Source: Nocardia brevicatena NBRC 12119 (GTDB taxonomy: Bacteria; Actinomycetota; Actinomycetes; Mycobacteriales; Mycobacteriaceae). From it: a DNA stretch of 64,000 bases. The first letter of the stretch is position 1; every line of letters begins with the position of its first letter. Below the pieces are notes generated by a model. That model did not search any database. It saw only the letters and a list, made by a program, of their open reading frames with translations, and was not told the origin of the DNA. A program made the translations under genes and the position numbers. Positions 23,693-32,245 of this stretch are shown piece after piece. The stretch spans positions 1-64,000 of the forward strand of contig NZ_BAFU01000049.1 in assembly GCF_000308495.1 (NCBI RefSeq), given 5' to 3'.

Positions 23693-24310
23693 TCACCGTA
23701 CGCACAAGGGAACGATGCTCGACTCTCCGCCCGTCGTCGGCGAGATCAGGTAGAAGCATGGGTTCTGTCCCGCCGCCGTGATGGCCGTACGCACCTGCTG
23801 CCAGGCGGCCGCGTCCAACGCGGGCCCGCGAGCGAGGACGAAGCCCGACAGTCGGCTCGGGTCGGTGACGACCGCCCACGAGTAGTCCGGGCCGAGGGCG
23901 GTGACGATGTAGTTGGTGGGTCCGTTCAAGCTGTCCTGGGTCGGTACGCCGGGAAAGCTCACGTGCAGTTGCGCCCCGGTCTCGCGGTCGTTGACCACCG
24001 CGGTGCCGGTGATCTCATTGACCGTGTTCGCCCAGGTGATGCAGGAATTGCGCACCGCGATGTTTCCCTGGGGGTCGAGTGAATAGTTCGCCTGGGTGTC
24101 GCGTGCGCAGGGCAGATTGAAGTACTGCGGCACGGCGGCGAGTTGCCGCCAGGTGCCCAGGTACCGGTTCAGGTCGAGCCGGGGTACCGGCGCCGGACCG
24201 GCTTCCGCGGCCGCCGGACCTGCCCCACTCACGGTCAGGGTCGAGGCGGCCAGCGCCGCCGTTACCGCGAACAGGCGAGTGAGCGTACGTGCTGTGCGTC
24301 GGCTGGTCAC
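23693..24310 (-). CDS. Secreted bacterial lipocalin
   Basis: A 205-residue lipocalin (Blc-like). A cleavable signal peptide precedes (basic MTSRRTARTLTRLF, hydrophobic AVTAALAASTLTVSGA, AAAEAG). The mature part has the lipocalin signature NRYLGTWRQLAAVP, a TxYSL strand, FPGVPTQDSL and the closing motif VLARGPALDAAAW. Two Cys near the ends (PCARD, NPCFYL) can form a disulfide. The start is GTG 24310 with GAGGAG ahead. It binds small hydrophobic molecules at the cell envelope. The operator for the divergent MerR protein overlaps its promoter. Confidence 0.9.
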   Translation of the reverse strand: MTSRRTARTLTRLFAVTAALAASTLTVSGAGPAAAEAGPAPVPRLDLNRYLGTWRQLAAVPQYFNLPCARDTQANYSLDPQGNIAVRNSCITWANTVNEITGTAVVNDRETGAQLHVSFPGVPTQDSLNGPTNYIVTALGPDYSWAVVTDPSRLSGFVLARGPALDAAAWQQVRTAITAAGQNPCFYLISPTTGGESSIVPLCVR

Positions 24311-24344
24311 GTCGGCTCCTCGGGGTCGGTTACCCGCACCACAC

Positions 24345-24373
24345 TAACATGAAATGATGCATAAACGATGCAA
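24345..24373 (-). promoter_or_regulatory. Lipocalin promoter with LitR-like operator
   Basis: On the minus strand TTGCAT (24368-24373) and ATGTTA (24345-24350) are 17 bases apart. Between and over the -35 lies TGCAT-AAACG-ATGCA (24358-24372), a 5-bp dyad. The same CATAAACGATGCA 13-mer recurs at 25507-25519 past the merR gene. MerR proteins bind such spacer dyads, so control by the adjacent cobalamin-MerR protein is likely. Confidence 0.55.
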
Positions 24374-24410
24374 CGATTCTTTTCGAGAGGAATGGGCGAC
24401 AATGCCGAGC

Positions 24411-24450
24411 GGCGTGTGCCGGGATCGGATGGCGTGTGCCGGGATCGGAT
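24411..24450. repeat. Perfect 20-bp tandem direct repeat
   Basis: GGCGTGTGCCGGGATCGGAT occurs at 24411-24430 and again, without a gap or mismatch, at 24431-24450. It lies in the leader between the operator and the merR start. It could be slippage-born, and its copy number may vary between strains. Confidence 0.8.
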
Positions 24451-24548
24451 GAGGTCGGCTTACCCCGTCTCGGCCACGCGAACCCGTGATGAAGCACCCT
24501 CGCCCGGATAGGACGCACCCCGCCGAGAACGGTGGGCAGAATGGGGCG

Positions 24549-25394
24549 ATGCCTTCCGGTCCCACTCCTGTGCCCGAGGTGGCCGGGTATACGGTGCGCG
24601 CGGTCGCCGAACGTCTCGGTATCCCCACCGCGACGCTGCGCAGCTGGAACCGCCGCTACGATATCGGCCCGCGGCAGCATCGGCCCGGCAAACACCGCCT
24701 GTACACCGAGGCCGATATCGCCGTGCTCGAACGTATGCTCGCCCTGATCCGCGCGGGCGCCGGCGCGGCGGGGGCGGCGGCCGCCGTGCGCGGGCCCGCG
24801 CCCATGCTCGGCGAACACGCGTCGCTACTGGCCGCGGCCTTCGCGCTGGATGCAAGGGCAGTGTCGGATCGGCTCGAGGCGCATGTGCGCGCGTTCGGCG
24901 TGGTGGACACCTGGGAACTGCTGTGCCGGCCCGCTTTCGCCGAGATCGTCGAGCGTCAGCTCGGTGGGGAGGGCTGTATCGATGTCGAGCACCTGCTGTC
25001 CTGGTGCATCGTCTCGGTGCTGCATCGCACGAATCCGCCGCAGGAGCCGAGCCGCGACATACCGGCGGTGCTGGCCTGTACCGGCGGTGAGACGCATTCG
25101 CTTCCTTTGGAGGTGCTACGCGCGACCCTGGCCGACCGCGGCGTCGGCGCATACATGCTCGGCGCCGATGTGCCCGCCGCGGCCCTGGCCGACACCTTGG
25201 CCCGGCTCGACCGGCCCGCCGCCGTGCTGCTGTGGTCACAGCAGGAGACCACGGCCCTGACCTCCGCCGTACGCACCTGCCTGGACGCGAACGCCAGAGT
25301 CCTGGTGGGCGGACCGGGCTGGGAGGCGGTCTTCCTGCCCGAGAATGTCGAGCGGGTCGACAGTCTCGGCGAGACTGCCGATCGGCTCATGTAG
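24549..25394 (+). CDS. MerR-family regulator with cobalamin-binding domain (LitR/CarH-like)
   Basis: A 281-residue two-domain regulator. Residues 13-68 are a MerR helix-turn-helix (YTVRAVAERLGIPTATLRSW, HRLYTEADI). Residues about 90-160 form the four-helix cap of B12 proteins with EH at 147-148 (CIDVEHLLS). Residues 171-275 form a Rossmann B12 domain with His183 in GGETHSLPLEVL, the expected lower cobalt ligand. CarH proteins have Trp nine residues before EH; here that position is Gln137. Light breaks adenosylcobalamin in CarH and frees DNA; the Trp change leaves light sensing uncertain. ATG 24549 gives the family's usual length. It is divergent from lipocalin. Confidence 0.85.
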   Translation: MPSGPTPVPEVAGYTVRAVAERLGIPTATLRSWNRRYDIGPRQHRPGKHRLYTEADIAVLERMLALIRAGAGAAGAAAAVRGPAPMLGEHASLLAAAFALDARAVSDRLEAHVRAFGVVDTWELLCRPAFAEIVERQLGGEGCIDVEHLLSWCIVSVLHRTNPPQEPSRDIPAVLACTGGETHSLPLEVLRATLADRGVGAYMLGADVPAAALADTLARLDRPAAVLLWSQQETTALTSAVRTCLDANARVLVGGPGWEAVFLPENVERVDSLGETADRLM

Positions 25395-25506
25395 TCGCTG
25401 GGGTTGCCTTTCGCGCCATTCTTCGAAGCGGTGAGGCGTGAGTCCCGGTGCGGCCGCTCCCTGGCTTCCGCTCCTCGATGTTCATTCCGGCAGGCAATAA
25501 ATAATT

Positions 25507-25519
25507 CATAAACGATGCA
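25507..25519. promoter_or_regulatory. Second copy of the MerR-type operator
   Basis: CATAAACGATGCA is identical to 24360-24372. It lies 113 bases after the merR stop in an AT-rich patch. No gene now starts next to it on either strand, so it may be an orphan of a lost light-regulated gene, or a site for antisense control of merR. Confidence 0.5.
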
Positions 25520-25675
25520 TTTATCGGATGCCGTAGGGGTGGACCCTTCCATCCCGGTCACCATGACGGGTGTTGATGCCGGCCGTGCCGGCATGCCGGC
25601 GAGGAACCTATCGAGAACACGGGTGAAGACACGGAACCGCCTCGAACCCTGGGATGAGACACCGGTGTCATCCGC

Positions 25676-26578
25676 TCAGCCGTTGACCCCCTCGTCGGGG
25701 GCGGCGGTGTCCGGAGCCGGGCCGAGGGCCTGCGGTGGCGCGCTGAGGGCGTGCACCGCACCGAGACCGGCCCCGATCCCCGCCCCGATGGCCGCGAGGG
25801 GAACGGCCATGAGGGCCGCCCCGTATGCGGCGCCGACGGGGGCCGCGGCGAGACCGATCGGCGCGAACGGCAGGCCGATGGCCAGGCCGAGCGCGCCACC
25901 GACACCCGCGCCGATGGCCGCGAACGGAAGCGCCGTGGCGGCGCCCGCCGCCGCGCCGATCGCGGCCGCGCCGACGGTCTGTCCCGCGACGCGGTCGGAG
26001 CGGGTGCGTTCCATACCGACCGAGTCGAGGAACGTCGCCAGATCGGCCTCGGTGACCGCCGCGCCGTCGTTGAGTTGGATGGCCTGCTCCCGCGGTAGCC
26101 ACTCCGGTGAATCGACCTGCACGTCCCCGAACCGCAGGACACCGGGCGGTGGCGCAATCGGGGGCACCGGGTCGACCGGGACGGGCCCGTGGAGTGCCTC
26201 CACCGGTGACAGATATTCGTTTTTCGGCATCGGCCGTGCCCACTGCAGGGAACTCAGTGTGTCGTCCGGGATGCGCATTCCCCGGTACGGGCGCACATTC
26301 GGAGCTTCGGCATCGGGCCACCGCGGGGTCCGGTCCGTCTGCACCGGCTGCCCTGCGCGGACCGGCTCGTCGGGTGGAACCGTGTCATCGGCAACGGGGT
26401 CGGCACCTTCGGTGTGGTCGTTGTGCTCGGTCCGGCTCACCAGGATGTATCGGTCGGGTTCGGCTTTGGCCGCGCTGTTTCCCACCAGCGAGAGAACCAC
26501 GGGAACGGCTCCCGCCACGACCATGGACCCCATCCGCTGTCTACGCGGGCTGACTGCTCTGTGCTTGCCGGTGCCCAT
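25676..26578 (-). CDS. Secreted Gly/Ala-rich hydrophobic protein
   Basis: A 300-residue exported protein of the kind annotated in Nocardia as insoluble domain protein. A signal peptide is visible (MVVAGAVPVVLSLVGNSAAKA). A Pro/Asp-rich linker leads to a small folded part (PGVLRFGDVQVDSPEWL, LPREQAIQLNDGAAVTEADLATFLDSVG). The C-terminal third is a glycine-zipper-like hydrophobic run (AIGAAAGAAT, AIGAGVGGALGLAIGL, repeated IGAG). ATG 26578 has GAAAGGTGATAG ahead. Such regions insert in membranes or form cell-wall aggregates. The role is unknown. The gene stands alone, convergent with merR. Confidence 0.75.
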   Translation of the reverse strand: MGTGKHRAVSPRRQRMGSMVVAGAVPVVLSLVGNSAAKAEPDRYILVSRTEHNDHTEGADPVADDTVPPDEPVRAGQPVQTDRTPRWPDAEAPNVRPYRGMRIPDDTLSSLQWARPMPKNEYLSPVEALHGPVPVDPVPPIAPPPGVLRFGDVQVDSPEWLPREQAIQLNDGAAVTEADLATFLDSVGMERTRSDRVAGQTVGAAAIGAAAGAATALPFAAIGAGVGGALGLAIGLPFAPIGLAAAPVGAAYGAALMAVPLAAIGAGIGAGLGAVHALSAPPQALGPAPDTAAPDEGVNG

Positions 26579-27104
26579 CTATCACCTTTCATCCCGAAAG
26601 AGGTGCTGCCTGGAAGAGATGTTGTCCCTTCACATTCGGACCCGGCGGACACCTCGGATGGGTGGAACGTGCGCTGCCGCAAGCCGTAAAGGCCTGCCAC
26701 AGGGCTTTCGGGACCGTTCGGCACCGTGGAGATCCGTGCCCCGGGCCCGTTGCGGGGAGCTCCCGGAGTACGCCAATGCCACGCGGGGTCCGGCGAAGAA
26801 GGCCGTACGCACCTGATTTCCGGCACGTCGTCGGGGTTGTGGGGCAAGCCGCGTGCTGTCGCGAAGCGTTCGGGCACCCGAGCGAGGCTGCACCGACTGT
26901 CGGCGGTCGTCCAGTAGTGTCGACGGCAGGCCACCGGTTGGGGGCGACGCGATCGCCGCGGTCCCCGGCTCGGATTGCTCCGAATGCGTTGTATCCATAC
27001 GGTCTCGTCGAGTGGGCATCGCCCATGGCGGGTGATGAGGGAGAGGCCGCGGGCCGACACGGTCGGTAACGACCCAGGACACCGAACTCTGAGAGGGGAT
27101 CGTG
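26579..27104. other. Intergenic stretch before the alkylsulfatase gene
   Basis: Frames on both strands are open for up to 150 codons but show no known motif and no ribosome site. The promoter of the leftward secreted protein and of the rightward sulfatase should lie here; I cannot point to either. Confidence 0.4.
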
Positions 27105-28910
27105 ATGGGTGTGGATTTCGCGGATCATACGGATTTCGACAACGCCGACCGAGGGTTCATCGCGACCGTGGATCCTTTGACCATCAAGACCGCCGAGGGG
27201 CGGGTGGCATTCGATCTCACCGGTTACGGATTCTTGGACGGCCCCTGTCCGGACACGGTGAATCCGAGCCTGTTCCGACAGGCCCAACTGTGCCGTAAGA
27301 ACGGGCTGTTCGAGGTCACCAACGGGATCTACCAGATCCGCGGCTTCGATATCTCGAATATGACCCTGGTCGAAGGCGAGCGCGGTGTCGTGGTGATCGA
27401 CCCGCTCATCTCGGCCGAATGCGCGGCGGCCGGATTGGCCCTCTACCGGGAGCATCGCGGCGACCGTCCGGTCACCGGCGTGATATACACACACTCGCAC
27501 GCCGACCACTTCGGTGGAGTCTTCGGCGTTCTCCCCGATAGCGCCGGGAATATCCCGATCATCGCGCCCGAAGGGTTCATGCGCGAAGCCGTATCGGAGA
27601 ATGTCTACGCGGGTCCTGTGATGAACCGGCGCGCCGCCTACATGTACGGCGTCACATTGGGAGTCGGACCGCAGGGGCAGGTGAGCGCGGGCCTGGGAAT
27701 CCAGGTCTCGCGCGGCTCGCTCGGGCTGATTCCGCCGACCCTCGATATCACCCACACCGGGCAGCGGGAAACCCTCGACGGGGTGCATATCGTTTTCCAG
27801 ATCACCCCGGGTACGGAGGCGCCGGCGGAGATGAACTTCCATTTTCCCGACCACCGGGCGTTGTGCGTAGCGGAGAACGCCACGCACAATATGCACAACC
27901 TACTCACTCTGCGTGGTGCCCTGGTCCGCGATCCGCGGATGTGGTCCCGCTACCTCGACGAAGCCATCGAGTTGTTCGCCGCCGACTCCGATGTCGCTTT
28001 CGCCTCCCATCACTGGCCCACCTGGGGCACCGACCATATTGTCGAGTTCCTGTCCCAGCAACGCGACCTCTACATCTACCTGCACGATCAAACGCTGCGC
28101 ATGCTCAACCAGGGTCTGACCGGGGTGGAGATCGCCGAAGAGATCACCCTGCCACCCGCGCTCGAAAACGCCTGGCATGCCCGCGGCTACTACGGGTCGG
28201 TCAGCCATAACGTCAAGGCGATCTATCAGCGCTACCTCGGCTGGTTCGACGGTCACCCCAGTTCCCTGTGGCAGCATCCGCCGCAGGCCCGGGCCACCCG
28301 CTACGTCGACGTCATGGGCGGTATCGAGGCCGTCGTCGACGCGGCACGCTCCTATATCGCCGCCGGCGATCTTCGCTTCGCCGCCGAATTGCTCGGGCAC
28401 GCGGTATTCGCCGAGCCCGGCAATACCGCCGTCCGCGATACGCTGGCCGAGGTCTACACCCGCCTCGGCTACGGCGCCGAAAACGCGACCTGGCGCGGCT
28501 TCTACCTCATGGGGGCCCGAGAACTCCGGCACGGCATCACAACACCACCGGTGAATCTCGGTACGGGGATCGCCGCCGCCCTCACCGTGGAACAACTGTT
28601 CGACTTCCTGGCCATCCGTGTCAACGGACCGAGAGCGGCGGCGGAACACTTTCGTATCGAATGGCATTTCACCGACCTCGACACCACCATCCGGCTGACC
28701 CTGTCCAATGGCGCGCTGGTTCGGACGCCCGACCCGAGATCGAAGGCAGCCGCCGATCTCGTCATCACCCTCACCAAACCCCAACTGCTCGAACTGCTCG
28801 CCGGCAAGGGATTGGACGGTATCGCCCACACCGGTGACGCCACGGTGCTATCGCGGCTCTTCGCGCTACTGGACAGCCCCGACCCGGCCTTCCCGATCGT
28901 CACCCCTTAG
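27105..28910 (+). CDS. Alkyl/aryl-sulfatase of the MBL-fold SdsA/BDS1 family
   Basis: A 601-residue three-domain enzyme that hydrolyses primary or secondary alkyl sulfates, such as SDS, to alcohol and sulfate. The zinc motif THSHADHFGG is at residues about 129-138. Further ligands lie in AENATHNMHN and HHWPTWG. The middle helical dimerisation domain (YVDVMGGIEAVVDAARSYI) and the C-terminal SCP2-like domain (IRLTLSNGALV, ADLVITLTKPQLLELL) complete the family order. ATG 27105 follows GAGGGG. There is no signal peptide, unlike Pseudomonas SdsA1, so it is cytosolic here. Its 3' end overlaps the convergent WYL gene by 45 bases. Confidence 0.92.
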   Translation: MGVDFADHTDFDNADRGFIATVDPLTIKTAEGRVAFDLTGYGFLDGPCPDTVNPSLFRQAQLCRKNGLFEVTNGIYQIRGFDISNMTLVEGERGVVVIDPLISAECAAAGLALYREHRGDRPVTGVIYTHSHADHFGGVFGVLPDSAGNIPIIAPEGFMREAVSENVYAGPVMNRRAAYMYGVTLGVGPQGQVSAGLGIQVSRGSLGLIPPTLDITHTGQRETLDGVHIVFQITPGTEAPAEMNFHFPDHRALCVAENATHNMHNLLTLRGALVRDPRMWSRYLDEAIELFAADSDVAFASHHWPTWGTDHIVEFLSQQRDLYIYLHDQTLRMLNQGLTGVEIAEEITLPPALENAWHARGYYGSVSHNVKAIYQRYLGWFDGHPSSLWQHPPQARATRYVDVMGGIEAVVDAARSYIAAGDLRFAAELLGHAVFAEPGNTAVRDTLAEVYTRLGYGAENATWRGFYLMGARELRHGITTPPVNLGTGIAAALTVEQLFDFLAIRVNGPRAAAEHFRIEWHFTDLDTTIRLTLSNGALVRTPDPRSKAAADLVITLTKPQLLELLAGKGLDGIAHTGDATVLSRLFALLDSPDPAFPIVTP

Positions 28911-29867
28911 GTCGCCCACGGCTTTCCCCAGTCGAGCGCCGAATCGTCGGCACGCGGTCCGGAAGGCGGCGGGTTCGTGAATGGTGAAGTCGGCGTCGAG
29001 GAAAGTGAGATTCAGGACGAGCCACTGCCATGAGTCGAGCATGACGAGGGCGCGGGTGCTGCTCTGAGTGATGGGAGTGAGCTCGACATCCTGCTCTCTG
29101 AGGGCGTCCGCTACCGCGGTCATCGGGGCGTCGATGGTCAATACGACTCGCTGTCGGTGTCTGTCGAACCCGCGGCGGAGGTAGTCGAAGCCTGTGTCGG
29201 CGGGCAGGTCGCGGGATGTGAAGGGGCGGCTCAGGTCTCGGAGGTTGGCAATGCGGTCGGTGCGGAAGACGCGCCAGTCGTGCTTGTCGGTATCCCAGGC
29301 GAGCAGGTACCAGCGCAGGCGGTGGCCGATCTGCCGGTGGGGCTCGACCCGGCGTGCCGTTGTGGGGCCGGTGGTGGGGGAGTAGTCGAAGGTTACGAGA
29401 TGCCGGTGGTGGATCGCGTCGGCGAGCATGCTCAACGTCTCGGCGCTGGGGCTGGGGGCCGGGATCCGGCCGGTTTCGAGACCGGCGCGCAGGGCGGCCG
29501 CTCGCGGGCGGAGACGCTTGGGCAGATATTGGTCGACCTTGCCGTAGGCGCGGGTCGCCGCGTCGCCGAGGCTTCCCTCGCCGGCACTGCCGGTCGACGC
29601 GAGGGTGACCAGTCCCAGTAGGGTCGCGATGGCTTCGTCGTCCTCGAGGAGAAGCGGTGGCATGGCGCTTCCGGCCGCGAGCCGGTAGTGGCCGCCCGGC
29701 CCCGGCCGGGTCTGCACCGGATAGCCGTAGCCGCGGAGCCGGTCGACATCACGTCGTAGGGTGCGCGGGCTGATACCGAGGCGGACCGCCAGTTCGTCAC
29801 CGGTGAACGCCCTACCCGTCTGCAGCGCCGCCAGTAGGGCGAGTGCTCGTTGCGTGACGTCGGCCAT
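28866..29867 (-). CDS. WYL-domain (YafY/PafC-like) transcriptional regulator
   Basis: A 333-residue regulator. Residues 1-60 are a DeoR-type winged helix (ALALLAALQTGRAFTGDEL, LRRDVDRLRGYGYPVQT). Residues about 150-225 form the WYL domain, with LRWYLLAWDTDKHDWRVFRTDRI. The C-terminal WCX region follows (RVVLTIDAPMTAVADAL). WYL regulators sense nucleic acid fragments or small ligands and often guard DNA-damage genes. ATG 29867 is used. It is divergent from the UvrA-like gene across 62 bases, so control of that gene is likely. Confidence 0.9.
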   Translation of the reverse strand: MADVTQRALALLAALQTGRAFTGDELAVRLGISPRTLRRDVDRLRGYGYPVQTRPGPGGHYRLAAGSAMPPLLLEDDEAIATLLGLVTLASTGSAGEGSLGDAATRAYGKVDQYLPKRLRPRAAALRAGLETGRIPAPSPSAETLSMLADAIHHRHLVTFDYSPTTGPTTARRVEPHRQIGHRLRWYLLAWDTDKHDWRVFRTDRIANLRDLSRPFTSRDLPADTGFDYLRRGFDRHRQRVVLTIDAPMTAVADALREQDVELTPITQSSTRALVMLDSWQWLVLNLTFLDADFTIHEPAAFRTACRRFGARLGKAVGDLRGDDREGRVGAVQ

Positions 29868-29929
29868 GACCTCATTCTCGCCGGAATCGCGGACATTTTC
29901 CGGCCACATCCGATCGTAGCGTCGTACTC

Positions 29930-32170
29930 ATGTCACATCGAAGCATCCGTATCCGGGGAGCCCGGACCAACAATCTGAAGTCTGTGGACATCGACGTGCC
30001 GCGAGGACAGTTGACGGTGTTCGTGGGACTGTCCGGATCGGGTAAGTCGTCGTTGGTGTTCGACACGATCGCCGCCGAGGCCGGCCACCAGCTCAACGAG
30101 ACATTTCCCCCCTTCACCCGGAACCGGCTTCCGAAATGGGCGCGTCCCGAGGTGGACGAGATCAGCGGTCTCTCGTCGGCGGTCGTGATCGACCAACGGC
30201 GCCTCGGCGGAAACGCCCGATCCACCGTCGGCACGATCACGGATGCGTGGACCTACCTCAGACTGCTGTTCTCTCGCGTGAGCGCACCGCACGTCGGTGA
30301 GTCGAACCACTTCTCCTTCAACGACCCCGCCGGTATGTGTCCCACGTGCTCCGGCCTCGGCGAAGTGGTTGTCAGCGCCGTCGAGCGGTTCCTCGACCCG
30401 GACAAATCGTTGCGAGCGGGAGCCATCCTGTTGCCCGGCTTCGGTCACGGAGGCTACTGGTATTCCCAGTACGCCGATATCGGAGCTTTCGACGCCGATA
30501 CACCCCTGCGTGACTGGACCCGGGCCGAGCGTGACGCGCTCCTGTTCGGCGGGGAACACGCCGCGCGCCTCGGTACCCGGCCGCCGAAGGACTACGAAGG
30601 TGTCGTCGAACGATTCGAACGGATCTATCTGCACACCTCCGACAACCTGTCCGAGCGCAAGCAGGAGACCCTCGCCCGGTTCACCCGCTCCGCGGTATGC
30701 CCCGAATGCCACGGCGATCGGCTCAATCAGGCCGCCCGCACCGCTACCGTGCTCGGCCGCACCATCGGTGAGATGGCGCGAATGGAAATCAGCGAGCTCG
30801 CCGAACTGGTGAGCACGGTGACCGAGGTGAACGTGGCGCCGGTCGTGGCGGCGCTGAAGGACAGGCTCGACGCCATGGTCACCATCGGGCTCGGCTACCT
30901 TTACCTCGGCCGCGCCACCACTACCCTGTCCGGTGGCGAGTCACAGCGCGTCAAGACCGTCAAACACCTGGGCAGCAGTCTGATCGAGATGCTCTACATC
31001 TTCGACGAGCCCACTGTCGGCCTACACCCCCACGACATCTCCGCCATGACAACCCTGCTCAAACGGCTTCGGGACAAGGGCAACAGCGTCCTCGTCGTCG
31101 AGCACGATCCCGCGGTCATGTCCATCGCCGACCAGATTGTCGAGATAGGCCCCGGCGCGGGCGATCAGGGCGGCGCCCTCGTCTTCCAAGGCACCTTCGC
31201 CGAGCTCCGCCGAGCCGATACACCCACCGCGACGGCGCTGTCGAAGTATCGGCCCATCAAGGACCGCCCCCGAACGCCGCGCGGGAGCATCAGAGTCGCC
31301 GAGACCACCCGCAATAACCTCGCGAATGTGACGGTCGATATCCCGACAGGGGTGATGACCGTGCTCACCGGTGTCGCCGGTTCCGGGAAGTCCAGTCTGG
31401 CCGGTGAACTCGTCGCTCGGCACGACGCCGTCGTGATCGATCAGAAACCTGTCGGCACCACCCGTCGGTCGACCACCATCACCTACACCGGCATCGCCGC
31501 TCCCATCCGAAAGCTGTTCGCCCGTCACAACAATGTCCCGGCCACCCTGTTCAGCGCCAACTCGGAGGGTGCCTGCCCGGACTGTAAGGGCCTCGGCGTC
31601 ATTCACACCGACCTGGCCTTCATGGAAGGCCAGGAGACGGTCTGTGAATCCTGCCGAGGACGACGCTTCACTCCGGAGGTCCTGCGCCACAAGGTCGACG
31701 GGCTCTCCATCGCCGATATCGACGAGCTCGCGATCACCGACGCTATCCACCGGCTCTCCGATCCGGCGATCTCGAGGGCCCTCGCTCACCTCGACGAGGT
31801 GGGCCTCGGCTACCTGAGACTCGGCCAGCCCCTGACAACCCTCTCCGGCGGCGAATGCCAGCGTGTCAAGATCGCCAAAGAACTCCGTGACACCGCCGGG
31901 CCGGCGCTCTACGTTCTCGACGAACCCACCACCGGGCTCCATCTGCGCGATATCGACACTCTGCTGTATGTTCTCGACAACCTCACCGACCACGGTCACA
32001 CCGTGGTCGTCATCGAACACAATCTCGACGTCATCCGCCAGGCCGACTGGCTCATCGACCTGGGACCGGGAGCCGGCAAGCACGGCGGACGGGTCCTCTA
32101 CCAAGGGCATGTCGCGGGCATTACCGGCACCGCTACCGCACAGGCGCTCCGCGAGACCGTCGCGACCTGA
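29930..32170 (+). CDS. Short UvrA-like ABC-ATPase
   Basis: A 746-residue soluble twin ABC-ATPase of the UvrA family. Walker A motifs are GLSGSGKSS near residue 33 and GVAGSGKSS near 483; ABC signatures are TLSGGESQRVK and TLSGGECQRVK. Zinc-finger halves are CPTCSGLG, CPECHGDRL, CPDCKGLG and CESCRGRRF. Canonical UvrA has about 950 residues with a UvrB-binding domain and a long insertion domain; this protein lacks about 200. Short class members such as DrrC protect against DNA-binding drugs rather than run excision repair. The divergent WYL gene supports an inducible stress role. The housekeeping uvrA must be elsewhere. Confidence 0.88.
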   Translation: MSHRSIRIRGARTNNLKSVDIDVPRGQLTVFVGLSGSGKSSLVFDTIAAEAGHQLNETFPPFTRNRLPKWARPEVDEISGLSSAVVIDQRRLGGNARSTVGTITDAWTYLRLLFSRVSAPHVGESNHFSFNDPAGMCPTCSGLGEVVVSAVERFLDPDKSLRAGAILLPGFGHGGYWYSQYADIGAFDADTPLRDWTRAERDALLFGGEHAARLGTRPPKDYEGVVERFERIYLHTSDNLSERKQETLARFTRSAVCPECHGDRLNQAARTATVLGRTIGEMARMEISELAELVSTVTEVNVAPVVAALKDRLDAMVTIGLGYLYLGRATTTLSGGESQRVKTVKHLGSSLIEMLYIFDEPTVGLHPHDISAMTTLLKRLRDKGNSVLVVEHDPAVMSIADQIVEIGPGAGDQGGALVFQGTFAELRRADTPTATALSKYRPIKDRPRTPRGSIRVAETTRNNLANVTVDIPTGVMTVLTGVAGSGKSSLAGELVARHDAVVIDQKPVGTTRRSTTITYTGIAAPIRKLFARHNNVPATLFSANSEGACPDCKGLGVIHTDLAFMEGQETVCESCRGRRFTPEVLRHKVDGLSIADIDELAITDAIHRLSDPAISRALAHLDEVGLGYLRLGQPLTTLSGGECQRVKIAKELRDTAGPALYVLDEPTTGLHLRDIDTLLYVLDNLTDHGHTVVVIEHNLDVIRQADWLIDLGPGAGKHGGRVLYQGHVAGITGTATAQALRETVAT

Positions 32171-32245
32171 ACTCCTTGCCTCGGAAGCGCAGGTGGTGCG
32201 GGCCCGGGGACCGCGCCTCGACGGCGGGCCGAGCGCGGTGATGTT

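Noticed and set aside
23311-23781. GTG frame overlapping the FMN reductase stop as GTGA
   Set aside because: The overlap looks like coupling, but the product has no recognisable domain and runs antisense through the photolyase stub and lipocalin end.
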